DNA of 64,000 nucleotides from assembly GCF_000439085.1 (NCBI RefSeq), contig NZ_AUUA01000001.1, positions 682,001 through 746,000 on the forward strand, given 5' to 3'. The translations under genes were made by a program, and so were the position numbers. This document shows, one piece after another, positions 8,630 through 19,810 of the stretch. This DNA comes from Leminorella grimontii ATCC 33999 = DSM 5078. Its GTDB lineage: Bacteria; Pseudomonadota; Gammaproteobacteria; Enterobacterales; Enterobacteriaceae. The stretch's first letter is position 1; every line of letters begins with the position of its first letter. The notes beneath the pieces were generated by a model. That model saw only the letters and a program-made list of their open reading frames with translations. It was not told the origin of the DNA and ran no database searches.

Positions 8630-9661
8630 ATGGCGAATTTAACCATGAATAGCGGTGTAAACAGCGGTATAGACAACCTAATCGGTCAGTCCAACAGCTT
8701 TATCGACGTGTTAGAACAGGCGTCCAGAGTCGCTCCGCTCACCAAGCCAGTGCTGATTATCGGCGAACGCGGCACGGGGAAAGAGCTTATCGCCCATCGA
8801 TTGCACTATTTGTCCAAACGGTGGCAGGGGCCGTTTATTTCGCTGAACTGCGCCGCTCTGAGCGATACCCTGCTCGATTCAGAGCTGTTCGGTCACGAAG
8901 CCGGCGCGTTCACCGGCGCGCAAAAGCGACACCTTGGCCGCTTTGAGCGTGCCGACGGCGGAACGCTGTTTCTTGACGAGCTGGCGAACGCCCCCATGCT
9001 GGTGCAGGAAAAGCTGTTGAGGGTGATTGAATACGGTCAGCTAGAGCGCGTTGGCGGCACTCAGCCTTTACAGGTGGACGTGCGCCTGGTCTGCGCAACC
9101 AACGAAGACCTCCCCGAACTGGCTCGTCAGGGGAAGTTTCGCGCCGACCTGCTCGATCGCCTGGCGTTTGACGTTATTAACCTCCCTCCGCTTAGAGAGC
9201 GGCGCTCAGACATCATGCTGCTGGCTGAGCATTTCGCCATTCAGATGTGTCGAGAACTGGAACGCCCCCTTTTCCCCGGCTTTACGCCGCTTGCCGTTGA
9301 TACGCTGATGGGCTATCGCTGGCCGGGCAACGTGCGAGAGCTGAAGAACGTGATTGAACGTTCCATTTATCGCAATAAGGATGCCGATGAACCGCTGAAC
9401 GATATTATTATCGATCCTTTCGTTCACACGCAAAGCGCAAAACAAAAAGATCCTTTATCGTCTGAAGCGCCTTTATCATCGCTTCCACCGCTGCCCGTCG
9501 ATCTTAAAGGCTGGCTGGCGCAGCAGGAGCGGGAGCTGGTTGAACAGGCCCTGATGAAGAGCCAGTACAACCAGCGGCAGGCGGCAAAGCTTTTATCGCT
9601 CAGCTATGACCAGCTGCGCGGCATTTTGCGTAAATATGAGCAGGGTAAGAAAGATGAATGA
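8630..9661 (+). CDS. pspF: PspF, sigma-54 activator of the psp operon
   Basis: This is a bacterial enhancer-binding protein with no receiver domain: an AAA+ module followed by a Fis-type DNA-binding domain. The 343 residues (E. coli 325) carry Walker A GERGTGKE (45-52), the sigma-54-contacting GAFTGA loop (92-97), Walker B GGTLFLDE and a C-terminal helix-turn-helix (YNQRQAAKLLSLSYDQLRG). The extra length is mostly a longer linker near residues 265-290 and a slightly longer N-terminus. It is divergent from pspA and inhibited by PspA. The ATG has no strong ribosome-binding site, so the start could be the ATG at 8645. Confidence 0.96.
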   Translation: MANLTMNSGVNSGIDNLIGQSNSFIDVLEQASRVAPLTKPVLIIGERGTGKELIAHRLHYLSKRWQGPFISLNCAALSDTLLDSELFGHEAGAFTGAQKRHLGRFERADGGTLFLDELANAPMLVQEKLLRVIEYGQLERVGGTQPLQVDVRLVCATNEDLPELARQGKFRADLLDRLAFDVINLPPLRERRSDIMLLAEHFAIQMCRELERPLFPGFTPLAVDTLMGYRWPGNVRELKNVIERSIYRNKDADEPLNDIIIDPFVHTQSAKQKDPLSSEAPLSSLPPLPVDLKGWLAQQERELVEQALMKSQYNQRQAAKLLSLSYDQLRGILRKYEQGKKDE

Positions 9662-9664
9662 CTC

Positions 9665-9696
9665 ACTATCGGCACTCCCGCGCCGATAGTTTTTTA
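9665..9696 (+). terminator. Terminator after pspF
   Basis: The stem ACTATCGGC and GCCGATAGT encloses an eight-base loop and is followed by six to seven T residues, immediately after the pspF stop. Confidence 0.9.
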
Positions 9697-9801
9697 ACCA
9701 CTCGACTCCTCAACCGCGATGAATACCGGTTAAAGATTGGGATGGCGGCTATACTCTTGTATAATCATCGGCTGACTTCCATAACCAAGATCTTTTGAGA
9801 T

Positions 9802-11478
9802 ATGCGTGGGTTAAAATTAGGGGCTTTGCTCTGTGCCAGCCTTGCGCTGCCCGTTCAGGCGGCGCCAAATGACGAATCTCCCGTGGAGGGCGCTGCGACA
9901 ACGCAGGCGGCGTCTCCCGCTGTCGACGTTCGTCAAAGCGGCTTCGTTTACTGCGTCAATGGCCTCATTGACAGCTTTAACCCGCAAATTGCCAACGGCG
10001 GCGTCATGGTGGATACCATTGCGGCCCAGCTTTACGATCGCCTGCTGGACGTCGATCCTCTTACCTATCGTCTGGTTCCCGAACTGGCCGAGCGTTGGGA
10101 AACGCTGGACAACGGCGCAGCTTACCGTTTTCATCTGCGCAAGGACGTACCGTTTCAGACTACGCCCTGGTTTACGCCAACTCGAAAAATGAACGCAGAT
10201 GACGTGATTTTCAGCTTTAACCGGATTTTTAACCCGGAAGCGCCCTATCACGCCGTCAACGGCGGCCATTACCCCTATTTCGACAGCATGCAGTTTTCCA
10301 ATACGGTTCGCGAGATTAAAAAAATCGACAGCTACACGGTCGAAATTCGGCTCAAGCAGCCGGACGCCTCCTTTCTGTGGCACATGGCGACGCACTATGC
10401 GCCCGTATTGTCCGAAGAGTACTCTCGCAATCTGCTGAAGATCGGAAAACAGGAACGTATTGACCGGCTGCCGGTCGGTACCGGACCGTTTTTACTCAAC
10501 GAATACCGTCCCGGTCAGTTTATTCGGCTACAGCGCAATGAAAGCTACTGGCGCGGCCTGCCCCGCATGCCGCAGGTGGTTATCGATCTGGGCGCAGGCG
10601 GGACGGGCCGCCTGTCAAAATTACTGACCGGTCAGTGCGACGTACTGGCCTACCCGGCCGCCAGCCAGCTGACTATTTTACGCGACGATCCCAGGCTTCG
10701 GATCTCTCTGCGTACCGGCATGAACGTGGCCTATCTGGCGTTCAATACCAGCAAGCCGCCGCTAAACGATAAGCGGGTTCGCCACGCGATCGCGCTGTCT
10801 ATTAATAACCCAAGGCTGATGCAGTCCATCTATTACGGCACGGCGGAAACGGCGTCCTCTATTCTGCCCCGTACTTCCTGGGCCTACGACAGCGAATCGG
10901 AAATTACCGAATACAACATTGAGAAAGCCAAGCAGTTGCTAAAAGAAGCCGGCGTCGGTCCTCTTCGCCTGCACCTGTGGGTTTCCACCGCGTCTCAAGC
11001 CTATAACCCAAGCCCATTGAAAACGGCGGAGCTTTTGCAGGCGGATCTGGCCCGCATCAATATCAAAGTCACCATCGTGCCGATTGAAGGCCGCTTTCAG
11101 GAAAACAGCTTAAGCGATGAGGACCACGATCTTACGCTTGCCGGGTGGGCGACCGACAGCAACGATCCCGACAGCTTCTTCCGCCCGCTGCTAAGCTGTG
11201 CCGGCATTGATTCACAGACAAACTACGCCCGGTGGTGCCACCCTGAGTTTGATAGTCTGCTGAATGAGGGCGTTATGGAGCAGGATCTTTCCTCCCGAAT
11301 AGCCATCTACCGTCAGGCGCAAAAGACGCTGGCGGATGAGCTGCCGATCCTGCCGCTGGCCTCATCGCTGCGCATTCAGGCCTACCGCTATGATATAAAA
11401 GGCTTGGTTCTCAGCCCGCTTGGCAACGTCTCTTTTGCCGGCGTGTATCGGGAAAAGGCGTCTAAGGAGCAGCAATGA
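9802..11478 (+). CDS. sapA: SapA, periplasmic peptide-binding protein
   Basis: This is the solute-binding protein (family 5, dipeptide/oligopeptide type) of the Sap transporter, linked in Salmonella and Haemophilus to antimicrobial peptide resistance. It has 558 residues (E. coli 547). The signal peptide is about 20 residues ([20 protein letters not shown]). An alanine-rich insert follows, then conserved blocks such as [56 protein letters not shown] and [19 protein letters not shown]. It is first in sapABCDF; the stop overlaps sapB by 4 bp. Confidence 0.97.
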   Translation: MRGLKLGALLCASLALPVQAAPNDESPVEGAATTQAASPAVDVRQSGFVYCVNGLIDSFNPQIANGGVMVDTIAAQLYDRLLDVDPLTYRLVPELAERWETLDNGAAYRFHLRKDVPFQTTPWFTPTRKMNADDVIFSFNRIFNPEAPYHAVNGGHYPYFDSMQFSNTVREIKKIDSYTVEIRLKQPDASFLWHMATHYAPVLSEEYSRNLLKIGKQERIDRLPVGTGPFLLNEYRPGQFIRLQRNESYWRGLPRMPQVVIDLGAGGTGRLSKLLTGQCDVLAYPAASQLTILRDDPRLRISLRTGMNVAYLAFNTSKPPLNDKRVRHAIALSINNPRLMQSIYYGTAETASSILPRTSWAYDSESEITEYNIEKAKQLLKEAGVGPLRLHLWVSTASQAYNPSPLKTAELLQADLARINIKVTIVPIEGRFQENSLSDEDHDLTLAGWATDSNDPDSFFRPLLSCAGIDSQTNYARWCHPEFDSLLNEGVMEQDLSSRIAIYRQAQKTLADELPILPLASSLRIQAYRYDIKGLVLSPLGNVSFAGVYREKASKEQQ

Positions 11479-12440
11479 TTATTTACTTACTTCGTCGACT
11501 GCTGCTGGCGCTGGTAACGCTTTTTATCCTGACTATCGTAGGGTTTAGCGTTTCTTACTATACGCTCCACGCGCCGCTGGCCAATGAGAGCGCGGTCCCC
11601 GCCTATATTCACTATATCGGCGGCCTGCTGAAGGGCGATTTTGGCGTTTCCGCTATCAACGGCGAGTCAATTAGCGAACAGCTGAAGTTCGTTTTCCCCG
11701 CGACGCTGGAGCTGTGCGTGCTGGCCTTTGCTATCTCCCTTGGGTTAGGCCTGCCGCTGGGAATTATGGCCGCGATGTTTAAACACAAGTGGCCCGATAA
11801 CGTCATTACTACAGTTTCCCTGTTCGGTTTTTCTATCCCCACGTTTTGGCTGGGCCTGCTGCTAACGCTGCTGTTTTCTCTGAATCTTGGCCTGCTGCCT
11901 GCCTCCGGGCGTTACGACCTGCTCTATCAAATTCCTCCAGTGACCGGCGTCGCCCTGATTGATGCCTGGATGTCCGACTCTCCCTATCGGGAGCAGATGA
12001 TGATTAGCGTTATCATGCACCTTATTCTGCCGGTTACGGCGCTGTCGGTTGCGCCGACAACGGAAGTTATTCGCCTGATGCGCCAAAGCGTTCTTCAGAT
12101 TATTGGTCAAAACTATATCAAAGCGGCCGCAACCCGCGGGCTCTCTCGTTTTACGATTATAAGGCGCCACGTGCTGCACAACGCGCTACCCATTATTTTA
12201 CCGAAGCTAAGCCTGCAGTTTTCGACCATGCTGGCGCTGGCTATCGTAACGGAAACCGTGTTTAGCTGGCCGGGATTGGGGCGCTGGCTCATTATCGCCA
12301 TTCGTCAACAGGACTTCGCCGTTATCTCGGCAGGAATCATCATCATGGGTGCGCTGGCCATCGTCGTTAACCTGCTGGCCGATATTTTTAACGCCATGAC
12401 CAACCCGTTGAAAAATAAGGAATGGTATGCTTTCCGATAA
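11475..12440 (+). CDS. sapB: SapB, ABC transporter permease
   Basis: This inner-membrane permease of 321 residues, the same length as in E. coli, belongs to the DppB/OppB type. It has an N-terminal membrane helix followed by a periplasmic stretch, then five more helices. The EAA-like coupling loop is [22 protein letters not shown] plus [20 protein letters not shown]. In E. coli SapBCDF has been reported to export putrescine, so substrate direction should not be assumed. Translation is coupled to sapA (4-bp overlap) and sapC (14-bp overlap). Confidence 0.97.
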   Translation: MIIYLLRRLLLALVTLFILTIVGFSVSYYTLHAPLANESAVPAYIHYIGGLLKGDFGVSAINGESISEQLKFVFPATLELCVLAFAISLGLGLPLGIMAAMFKHKWPDNVITTVSLFGFSIPTFWLGLLLTLLFSLNLGLLPASGRYDLLYQIPPVTGVALIDAWMSDSPYREQMMISVIMHLILPVTALSVAPTTEVIRLMRQSVLQIIGQNYIKAAATRGLSRFTIIRRHVLHNALPIILPKLSLQFSTMLALAIVTETVFSWPGLGRWLIIAIRQQDFAVISAGIIIMGALAIVVNLLADIFNAMTNPLKNKEWYAFR

Positions 12441-13317
12441 CGTATACCGAGAAAAGAAGATGCCCAGCGCGCTGAACTACGTCTGGCATCATATCCACCG
12501 GGATATTCTGGCCATGATTGGCCTGTACGGCATGCTGTTTTTGATAGTGCTCTGCCTGTTTGGCGAAGCGCTCGCGCCCTATCAGCTCGATCAACAGTTT
12601 CTCGGCTATCAGCTGCTGCCGCCTTCCTGGTCGCGCCATGGGGACGTTTCCTTCTTCCTCGGCACCGACGATCTGGGCCGCGACGTGCTAAGCCGCCTGC
12701 TAAACGGCGCTGCGCCGACGGTTGGCTCGGCGATTCTGGTTACGCTGGCCGCTGCGCTGGTAGGTACTCTGATGGGCGTGCTGGCCGGCGTTAGCCGCGG
12801 GCTTCGCTCCGCATTTCTTAACCATATTCTCGACATTTTGCTGGCCGTTCCTTCCCTACTGCTGGCTATTGTGGTTGTCGCGTTTGTCGGTCCCAGGCTG
12901 GAACATGCGATGTTCGCCGTATGGCTGGCGCTGTTGCCGCGCATCATTCACACCATTTACCTCACCGTACATGACGAGCTGGAAAAAGAGTATGTGATCG
13001 CCGCGCGTTTGGACGGAGCGTCTACGAGCTATATCCTGTGGAACGGCCTGCTGCCGAATATCGCGCCGGTTTTGGTTTCTGAATTCACCCGAGCGCTGTC
13101 GATGGCCATTATGGACATCGCCGCACTCGGCTTTCTCGGCCTTGGCGCCCAGCTCCCCTCTACCGAATGGGGAACCATGCTGGGCGACTCTTTAGAGCTG
13201 GTATACGTCGCGCCCTGGTGCGTCATGTTGCCCGGCGCTGCGGTGATGATTAGCGTACTGCTGGTTAACCTTCTCGGTGAAGGCGTTTACCGCACAATTA
13301 CGACAGGTGATGAATAA
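12427..13317 (+). CDS. sapC: SapC, ABC transporter permease
   Basis: This is the second membrane subunit, 296 residues, of DppC/OppC type. After an N-terminal helix comes the conserved [20 protein letters not shown] segment, then the permease core with the coupling loop [25 protein letters not shown]. The proteins match E. coli SapC from [14 protein letters not shown] onward. It overlaps sapB by 14 bp and shares its final base with the sapD start (TAATG), so stoichiometric expression with the ATPases is likely. Confidence 0.97.
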   Translation: MLSDNVYREKKMPSALNYVWHHIHRDILAMIGLYGMLFLIVLCLFGEALAPYQLDQQFLGYQLLPPSWSRHGDVSFFLGTDDLGRDVLSRLLNGAAPTVGSAILVTLAAALVGTLMGVLAGVSRGLRSAFLNHILDILLAVPSLLLAIVVVAFVGPRLEHAMFAVWLALLPRIIHTIYLTVHDELEKEYVIAARLDGASTSYILWNGLLPNIAPVLVSEFTRALSMAIMDIAALGFLGLGAQLPSTEWGTMLGDSLELVYVAPWCVMLPGAAVMISVLLVNLLGEGVYRTITTGDE

Positions 13318-14312
13318 TGCCGCTTCTGGATATTCGCAATCTGACCATTGAAATTATGACGCCGGACGGCCCGGTAAAGGCCGTTGACCGCGTAAGCCTG
13401 GCTCTGACCGAAGGTGAAATTCGCGGCCTGGTGGGCGAATCAGGTTCAGGAAAAAGCCTTATCGCCAAGGCTATTTGCGGCATTAGCAAAGACAGCTGGC
13501 GCATTACCGCCGATCGCTTTCGGCTCAACGACGTTGACCTTTTGAAGCTCTCACCTCGTCAGCGTCGAAAGCTCGTTGGCCACAACGTTTCAATGATTTT
13601 TCAGGAGCCGCAGTCCTGTCTCGATCCGATGGAGAAAGTCGGCAAGCAGATTGTTCAAACGATCCCCGGCTGGACCTACAAAGGCCGATGGTGGCAGCGC
13701 TTTAACTGGCGCAAGCATCGCGCAATAGAACTGCTTCATCGCGTAGGCATCAAGGATCATAAGGACATCATGAACAGCTATCCTTATGAGCTGACTGAAG
13801 GTGAATGTCAAAAGGTCATGATAGCTATCGCCCTGGCCAACCAGCCGCGGCTTCTGATCGCCGATGAGCCAACCAATGCGATGGAGTCTACGACCCAGGC
13901 GCAGATTTTTCGCCTGCTTGCAGGCATGAACCAGAATAACAACACGACCATCCTGCTTATCAGCCACGACCTGCAAATGATGAGCAAGTGGGCGACGCGC
14001 ATCAACGTCATGTACTGCGGACAGACGGTAGAAAGCGCCCCCTGCGAGGAGCTTCTGACGGCGCCCCATCACCCCTATACTCAGGCGTTGATCCGCGCAA
14101 TGCCGGACTTTGAGCGCGCGTTGCCCCATAAAAGCCGCCTGAATACGCTTCCCGGCGTCATCCCGTCACTGGAGCACCTCCCCATTGGCTGTCGCCTTGG
14201 GCCTCGATGCCCCTACGCACAAAAGAAGTGTATTGAAACGCCGCGCCTGCGCGACGTAAAGGGACACAAGTTCGCCTGCCATTTCCCGCTTAACTATGAG
14301 GAACCGTCCTGA
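13317..14312 (+). CDS. sapD: SapD, ABC transporter ATPase
   Basis: This is one of two ATP-binding subunits, 331 residues. It has Walker A GESGSGKS, Walker B LLIADEPT and a C-terminal oligopeptide-ABC extension with the cysteine-containing [14 protein letters not shown] segment. The ABC signature is atypical, LTEGE instead of LSGGQ. E. coli SapD has the same change, so this is a family trait and not damage. In E. coli SapD also supports Trk potassium uptake. It overlaps both neighbours by one base. Confidence 0.97.
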   Translation: MPLLDIRNLTIEIMTPDGPVKAVDRVSLALTEGEIRGLVGESGSGKSLIAKAICGISKDSWRITADRFRLNDVDLLKLSPRQRRKLVGHNVSMIFQEPQSCLDPMEKVGKQIVQTIPGWTYKGRWWQRFNWRKHRAIELLHRVGIKDHKDIMNSYPYELTEGECQKVMIAIALANQPRLLIADEPTNAMESTTQAQIFRLLAGMNQNNNTTILLISHDLQMMSKWATRINVMYCGQTVESAPCEELLTAPHHPYTQALIRAMPDFERALPHKSRLNTLPGVIPSLEHLPIGCRLGPRCPYAQKKCIETPRLRDVKGHKFACHFPLNYEEPS

Positions 14313-15124
14313 TGGATACGCTGCTTGAAGTCCGTAACCTGTCCAAGACGTTTCGCTACCGAACCGGCCTGTTCCGTCCGCATGAACTGGATGCGGTAAA
14401 GCCGGTCAGCTTTACGCTGAGAGAAAAGCAGACGTTGGCCATTATCGGGGAAAACGGCTCGGGAAAATCAACGTTGGCCAAAATGATATCAGGCATGATC
14501 AAACCCACCTCGGGCGATATCGTGATCGACGGACACCGCCTGGAGTTTGGCGACTATCGCTACCGCAGCCAGCATATCCGCATGATTTTTCAGGATCCCA
14601 ACACCTCCTTTAACCCGCGCCAGCGCATTGGCCAGCTGTTGGATATCCCTCTGCGGCTAAATACCTCTTTGGAAGCCTCTGAGCGAGAAAGGCGCATTAA
14701 TCTGACGCTGCGTCAGGTGGGGCTATTGCCCGAGCACGCTTACTACTATCCGCAGATGCTGGCCTCCGGGCAAAAGCAGCGGGTTGCCTTAGCCCGAGCG
14801 CTGATTTTGCAACCCAAAATTATCGTTGCCGACGAAGCGCTGGCGTCGTTGGATATGTCATTACGTTCACAGTTAATCAACTTAATGATGGAACTGCAGG
14901 AAAAACACGGTATATCCTATATCTACGTCAGCCAACATCTCGGCATGGTCAAACACGTCAGCGATCAGCTTATCGTTATGCAACAGGGCGAGGTGGTCGA
15001 ACGCGGCAATACGGCGGAAGTTATCGCTTCCCCGCTGCATGATATTACGCGCCGAATGATAAACAGCCACTTTACCGAAGCGCTGACCGCCGATCACTGG
15101 CGAAAGGACATTGCCCATATTTAA
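14312..15124 (+). CDS. sapF: SapF, ABC transporter ATPase
   Basis: This is the second ATPase of the Sap system, 270 residues. It has Walker A GENGSGKS, signature ASGQKQR, Walker B IIVADEALASLD and a switch histidine in VSQHLG. It is the last gene of sapABCDF and overlaps sapD by one base. No strong terminator is visible before fabI, 187 bp downstream, so some read-through is possible. Confidence 0.97.
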   Translation: MDTLLEVRNLSKTFRYRTGLFRPHELDAVKPVSFTLREKQTLAIIGENGSGKSTLAKMISGMIKPTSGDIVIDGHRLEFGDYRYRSQHIRMIFQDPNTSFNPRQRIGQLLDIPLRLNTSLEASERERRINLTLRQVGLLPEHAYYYPQMLASGQKQRVALARALILQPKIIVADEALASLDMSLRSQLINLMMELQEKHGISYIYVSQHLGMVKHVSDQLIVMQQGEVVERGNTAEVIASPLHDITRRMINSHFTEALTADHWRKDIAHI

Positions 15125-15311
15125 CCGTTTGTGCGGCCTCTTTTTCCTGCGCTTTACGCATAAAACGGGCGTAGGAGGAAATGGTCGTACGATGCAACGC
15201 GACAAAGGTGCACGATCTTTACAACAGGCATGATAGAATCGCACCGTTTTATTAACAGAGATCGTTTCGGACACATTCCGTCGGTCTATATTGACTACAA
15301 GGATCATAGCT

Positions 15312-16100
15312 ATGGGTTTTCTAACCGGTAAACGTATTCTGGTAACCGGCGTTGCCAGCAACCGCTCAATCGCTTTTGGCATCGCGCAGGCGATGAAACG
15401 CGAGGGCGCTGAACTGGCTCTGACATATCAGAACGACAGGCTGAAGTCGCGCGTAGAAGAATTTGCCGCCGAACTTGGCGCAAATCTCGTTCTGGCCTGT
15501 GACGTAGCGGAAGATGACAGCATTACTGCCCTGTTCTCTGAGTTAGGGAAAACCTGGCCTAAATTTGACGGTTTTGTTCACTCTATCGGCTTCGCTCCGG
15601 GCGACCAGTTGGACGGCGACTACGTTAACGCCGTTACCCGTGAAGGCTTCAAAATCGCTCACGACATCAGCTCCTACAGCTTTGTCGCAATGGCCAAGGC
15701 CTGCCGTTCAATGCTGAACCCAGGCGCTGCGCTGCTGACGCTATCCTACTTGGGCGCAGAGCGTGCTATCCCGAACTACAACGTCATGGGCCTGGCTAAA
15801 GCCTCTCTGGAAGCTAACGTACGCTATATGGCTAACGCCATGGGCCCTGACGGCGTTCGCGTTAACGCGATTTCCGCCGGCCCGATCCGTACGCTGGCCG
15901 CGTCCGGCATTAAGGACTTCAAAAAGATGCTGGCCCACTGCGAAGCGGTCACGCCGATCCGTCGCACCGTTACCATTGAGGACGTCGGCAACAGCGCCGC
16001 CTTCCTGTGCTCTGACCTTTCTGCCGGCATCAGCGGCGAAGTGGTTCACGTCGACGGTGGCTTCAGCATCGCCGCAATGAATGAATTAGAACTGAAATAA
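15312..16100 (+). CDS. fabI: Enoyl-[ACP] reductase (NADH)
   Basis: FabI catalyses the last reductive step of each fatty-acid elongation cycle. The start at 15312 gives 262 residues, identical in length to E. coli, and begins [10 protein letters not shown]; the upstream in-frame ATG at 15291 would add residues foreign to the family. The catalytic pair is Tyr156 and Lys163 in YNVMGLAK. Gly93, a known triclosan-resistance position in E. coli, is the wild-type glycine. AAGGA precedes the start by about ten bases. The gene is monocistronic with its own terminator. Confidence 0.98.
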   Translation: MGFLTGKRILVTGVASNRSIAFGIAQAMKREGAELALTYQNDRLKSRVEEFAAELGANLVLACDVAEDDSITALFSELGKTWPKFDGFVHSIGFAPGDQLDGDYVNAVTREGFKIAHDISSYSFVAMAKACRSMLNPGAALLTLSYLGAERAIPNYNVMGLAKASLEANVRYMANAMGPDGVRVNAISAGPIRTLAASGIKDFKKMLAHCEAVTPIRRTVTIEDVGNSAAFLCSDLSAGISGEVVHVDGGFSIAAMNELELK

Positions 16101-16121
16101 TTTATTGATCGTTCATCAAAA

Positions 16122-16148
16122 AGCGGGCCGTCATCGGCCCGCTTTTTT
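16122..16148 (+). terminator. Terminator after fabI
   Basis: The stem AGCGGGCCG and CGGCCCGCT has a four-base loop and six T residues. It sits between convergent fabI and ppnP. Confidence 0.92.
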
Positions 16149-16153
16149 ACTTT

Positions 16154-16438
16154 TTACAGATAGCGACACAGATAGGCGCTAGTCTCACATACCTGAACCG
16201 TAAACTCGCTTTTTCCCGGAACGGGGAACGATTCTCCCACGCCAAAGGCAACCCACTCCGTCGAACCGGGCAACAGAACGTTTAATGAACCGGCAATGAC
16301 GGTCATCTCTTCCGGTTGGTTGGTGCTGAAATTATACTCTCCCACTTCCATTACGCCGACGCTCGAACGGCCAATGCTGCCGTTCTCAAAGCCGATAGAC
16401 TTTACTTTTCCTGCAAAATATTCATTTACGCTCAGCAT
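16154..16438 (-). CDS. ppnP: Pyrimidine/purine nucleoside phosphorylase PpnP (YaiE)
   Basis: This is a small cupin-fold enzyme that cleaves many nucleosides by phosphorolysis. The chosen start gives 94 residues ([20 protein letters not shown]), matching E. coli YaiE; an earlier ATG would add five residues. Conserved segments are [26 protein letters not shown] and the C-terminal TSAYLCRYL. In E. coli this gene lies elsewhere (near yaiL/aroM), so its position between fabI and rnb is a local difference. It is monocistronic and converges on fabI. Confidence 0.93.
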   Translation of the reverse strand: MLSVNEYFAGKVKSIGFENGSIGRSSVGVMEVGEYNFSTNQPEEMTVIAGSLNVLLPGSTEWVAFGVGESFPVPGKSEFTVQVCETSAYLCRYL

Positions 16439-16671
16439 ATTCCTACCGCCCAATAGTTTAGAACCGCACTGCTTATAAAAAGCGAGGCTCTCTGGTTTTA
16501 AAAACAGTTAATGATGAAACGCCCTTACGTTCAGCATTCGCCGAGCCGTTCCTCTTTTGTAACATACTTTAAGCCGCTCCTCACCCATCAATTTATTCAA
16601 TTAGCTTGCCCCCACGCGGCGTTTTGTGTAAAAAGGCCATCATAAAACGCCTATTCACTACTGCGGAAAAT

Positions 16672-18615
16672 ATGTTTCAAGATAACCCGCTGCTTGCCCA
16701 GCTTAAACAGCAACTCCACGCCACCGCGCCTCGCGTAGAAGGCATCGTCAAAGCAACGGAAAAAGGCTTTGGATTTCTTGAAGCGGACAATCAAAAGAGC
16801 TACTTCATTCCACCGCCGCAGATGAAAAAAGTGACCCATGGCGACAGAATTATTGCAACGCTGCACTCCCAAAATGATAAAGAACAGGCAGAGCCTGAAA
16901 CGCTGGTAGAACCCTTTTTGACGCGCTTTATCGCCCGCGTGGTAAAAAAAGGCGAGCGCCTGTTCGTTCAGTCCGATCACCCGATGGTAAAAGACGTCTT
17001 TCCGGCAAAAGTGAAAAGCGGCGTTCCTACGCCGCTTAACGAAGGCGACTGGGTCGTTGCAGAAATGAAGGGCCACCCGCTCAGCGGAGAGCGCGGGTTC
17101 AGCGCGCTAATAACCGAATTTATCACCTTTAGCGGCGATCACTATGCGCCGTGGTGGGTGACATTGTCACGTCACCAGCTGGAGCGAGAGGCGCCGCAGT
17201 GGACCCCTTGCGACATTCAGGATGACGGCATTGTTCGTCGCGACCTAAGCCAGCTGCACTTCGTCACCATTGACAGTGAATCGACGCAGGATATGGACGA
17301 TGCGCTTTACGTTGAACGCGGCGATAACGACATTCTCAAGCTGTTTATCGCTATTGCCGATCCTACGGCCTACGTCAGCGAGGGAAGCGAGCTGGACGTT
17401 ATCGCACAAACACGTGTGTTCACCCACTATCTTCCCGGCTTTAATATTCCCATGTTGCCAAGGGATTTATCGGAAAATTTGTGTTCTCTTCAACCAAACG
17501 AGCGGCGCCCTGCACTTGTTTGTCAGGTATCCATCTCGGCTGATGGCGCTTTGAGTGAAGATATTGAGTTTTTCAGCGCCTGGGTAACGTCAAAAGATAA
17601 GCTGGACTACGACCACGTTTCTGATTGGCTGGAAGGCAAAGACGGCTGGCAACCGCAGAGTGAACCATCGGCTGAACAAATTCGCCTGTTGAACCAAATC
17701 GCCCTTCGCCGCATAGAGTGGCGCACTCAACACGCCCTGGTGTTTAAAGACAGGCCCGATTATCGCTTCATTTTAGGAGAAAACGGCGCCGTTTTAGATA
17801 TCGTGACCGAGCGCCGCCGTATCGCTAACCGCATCGTCGAAGAATCAATGATTACGGCAAACGTCTGTGCAGCTAGCGTATTAAAACAAAAGCTGGGCTA
17901 TGGAATATTCAACACCCACGCCGGCTTCGATCCCGCTCTGGTTGAACAGGCCGTCGACGTATTAAAAAATAACGGGATTAGTTTCGATAAAGATGAACTC
18001 TTAACGCTGGAAGGCTTCTGTCGCCTACGCCGTTTGCTTGACGCACAGCCAACGTCCTATCTGGACGGCCGCATCAGGAAATATCAAACCTATGCAGAGG
18101 TAAGCACTGAGCCAGCCCCCCACTATGGCCTGGGGCTTGAGGCCTATGCAACCTGGACGTCGCCGATAAGAAAGTACGGAGACATCATTAACCACCGCTT
18201 GCTTAAAGCGCTCATTCACGGACAACCGTCAACCGCGCCGGATCGGAGCGTTATCCAGCCGCTGAGCGATCGCCGCCGCGCAAATCGCCTTTCTGAACGA
18301 GACGTCAGCGATTGGCTCTACGCCCGATTTCTTCAGGATAAGGCCGGAAACGGCGTTCATTATCAGGCCGAGATTATTGACGTATCTCGCGGCGGAATGC
18401 GGGTCAGACTGCTGGATAATGGTGCAGTGGCCTTTGTACCGGCACCCTTTATCCATGCCGTACGCGATGAACTTACCTGTAGCTCAGAGAGTGGAGCGGT
18501 TATATTAAAGGGAGAGCCGCTATATCGTCAGGGTGACACTATCAGCGTGACGGTCGAAGAAGTTCGAATAGAGACCCGCTCAGTCATTGCCAGACCGGCG
18601 CCGTCGCTCGCGTAA
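16672..18615 (+). CDS. rnb: Exoribonuclease II
   Basis: RNase II is a processive 3'-5' exoribonuclease that degrades unstructured RNA. The start at 16672 gives 647 residues (E. coli 644) beginning [15 protein letters not shown], almost identical to E. coli; an upstream in-frame ATG at 16606 would add 22 non-homologous residues. Domains in order are cold-shock domains ([16 protein letters not shown]), the RNB catalytic core with the aspartate cluster [13 protein letters not shown], and a C-terminal S1 domain ([23 protein letters not shown]). It is monocistronic, ended by a strong terminator shared with the convergent csp gene. Confidence 0.97.
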   Translation: MFQDNPLLAQLKQQLHATAPRVEGIVKATEKGFGFLEADNQKSYFIPPPQMKKVTHGDRIIATLHSQNDKEQAEPETLVEPFLTRFIARVVKKGERLFVQSDHPMVKDVFPAKVKSGVPTPLNEGDWVVAEMKGHPLSGERGFSALITEFITFSGDHYAPWWVTLSRHQLEREAPQWTPCDIQDDGIVRRDLSQLHFVTIDSESTQDMDDALYVERGDNDILKLFIAIADPTAYVSEGSELDVIAQTRVFTHYLPGFNIPMLPRDLSENLCSLQPNERRPALVCQVSISADGALSEDIEFFSAWVTSKDKLDYDHVSDWLEGKDGWQPQSEPSAEQIRLLNQIALRRIEWRTQHALVFKDRPDYRFILGENGAVLDIVTERRRIANRIVEESMITANVCAASVLKQKLGYGIFNTHAGFDPALVEQAVDVLKNNGISFDKDELLTLEGFCRLRRLLDAQPTSYLDGRIRKYQTYAEVSTEPAPHYGLGLEAYATWTSPIRKYGDIINHRLLKALIHGQPSTAPDRSVIQPLSDRRRANRLSERDVSDWLYARFLQDKAGNGVHYQAEIIDVSRGGMRVRLLDNGAVAFVPAPFIHAVRDELTCSSESGAVILKGEPLYRQGDTISVTVEEVRIETRSVIARPAPSLA

Positions 18616-18632
18616 TCACGCTGCGGCCAATA

Positions 18633-18657
18633 AAAAACCCGCCGAAGGCGGGTTTTT
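18633..18657. terminator. Bidirectional terminator between rnb and csp
   Basis: AAAAACCCGCC and GGCGGGTTTTT form an 11-bp stem around a GAA loop. The A and T tails allow termination of both convergent genes. Confidence 0.92.
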
Positions 18658-18674
18658 GGCTGCTGGGTGACACC

Positions 18675-18884
18675 TTATAGGGCTACAACGTTGGCAGCAG
18701 ACGGGCCACGTGGGCTGTCTTGAATAGAAAATTCAACGTGCTGGCCTTCTGCCAGAGTCTTGAATCCATCAGCAGCGATAGCAGAGAAGTGTACGAACAC
18801 GTCCTTGCTGCCGTCGGTTGGGGTGATAAATCCAAAACCTTTACTTTCGTTGAACCACTTAACGTGACCAGTTTTCTTAGACAT
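18675..18884 (-). CDS. Cold-shock-domain protein, CspC/CspE type
   Basis: This 69-residue single cold-shock domain binds single-stranded RNA and acts as a chaperone or antiterminator. RNP1 (KGFGFI) and RNP2 (VFVHF) are intact, and the C-terminus SAANVVAL resembles E. coli CspE. It has AGGAA eight bases before the ATG. The leader carries a motif shared with the csp gene at 23725. Whether it corresponds to cspC or cspE cannot be settled from sequence, so I give no symbol. Confidence 0.95.
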   Translation of the reverse strand: MSKKTGHVKWFNESKGFGFITPTDGSKDVFVHFSAIAADGFKTLAEGQHVEFSIQDSPRGPSAANVVAL

Positions 18885-19281
18885 TACAAAAATTCCTATT
18901 GATATTTAACCTGCCAAAAAAGGCATATACGACCCATTCGGACTATCTATTAAGGACAAAAATCACTCATCGTTCCACTATTGTCATTAACCATAGGGAA
19001 GTCCAAAATGATTACCAAAGTAGCTCTCATTAATGGGTCAATTTCATTACCTCATATCTATTAAATTTAGGCAAGGTGTTTTCAACCACACAATTAAAAA
19101 TTAGATCGGGAGCACATAAATTACCACACGCCTTTTATAGAAACGGTTAAGCAGTTTTGATTCCATTTCTAATTCATCGAGTAGTAAATATACCAAAAAG
19201 GACAAAATTAAGACGCCCGTGCAACCTTTTTTATCTCATGATAAAATAGAAAGGTTAATCATAATACAATATGCTCAATTC
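18885..19281. other. AT-rich intergenic region between csp and ygjP
   Basis: This gap of about 400 bp holds the csp leader and promoter on the minus strand and the ygjP upstream region. The minus strand reads TGGCAGGTTAA at 18906-18916, 22 bases before the csp ATG. The rest (about 18950-19210) is AT-rich and I see no gene, clear operator or RNA structure in it. Confidence 0.5.
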
Positions 19282-19785
19282 ATGACAATGTTACAGTATT
19301 TAAACGGCTACCCCGAAACGCTTCGGCAACAGGTTAAGATTCTGATTGAAAGGGATCAATTGGGAACGTTCCTTTTGAAGCGCTATCCTACCCCTCACGG
19401 CTATACGACAGATAAGTCGTTATATCAATATGCTACTTTAATAAAAAATGAATATATAAGAAATTCATCGCAGCTAAGTAAAGTTTGCTATGACAATAAG
19501 ATTCACATTATTAAACATGCATTGGGTATGCACACGTCAATATCGAGAATTCAGGGAAGTAAATTAAAAGCCAAGAGTGAGATTAGAATATCAAATGTAT
19601 TCAAATTGGCGGCCGAACCCTTATTAAAAATGATCGTAGTTCACGAATTAGCCCACTTAAAAGAAAAGTCGCACAACAAAGACTTCTATCAATTATGCTG
19701 CTATATGGAACCGGAGTACCATCAGTTGGAATTCGATGCGCGACTCTATTTGACCTATCTGGAAAAATTCGGGCCACTCTATTGA
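19282..19785 (+). CDS. ygjP: YgjP-type putative metal-dependent hydrolase
   Basis: The protein aligns end to end with E. coli YgjP (167 residues), a zinc-metallopeptidase-like fold related to the WLM/DUF45 families. The zinc motif HELAHLKEKSH (HExxH-like with a third histidine) is followed by NKDFYQLCCYMEPEYHQLEFD. The start at 19282 (MTMLQYLNGYPE) gives 167 residues and matches the family. A GTG at 19219 would extend the frame by 21 residues, and neither start has a strong ribosome-binding site. In E. coli ygjP lies far from rnb, so it has moved here. The biochemical role is unproven. Confidence 0.9.
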   Translation: MTMLQYLNGYPETLRQQVKILIERDQLGTFLLKRYPTPHGYTTDKSLYQYATLIKNEYIRNSSQLSKVCYDNKIHIIKHALGMHTSISRIQGSKLKAKSEIRISNVFKLAAEPLLKMIVVHELAHLKEKSHNKDFYQLCCYMEPEYHQLEFDARLYLTYLEKFGPLY

Positions 19786-19810
19786 AAAAGCGAACAAAGG
19801 CGTTGGCGTT

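Noticed and set aside
14312-14330. Possible sapD defect from the missing LSGGQ signature
   Set aside because: The same LTEGE substitution exists in E. coli SapD, so it is a family trait.
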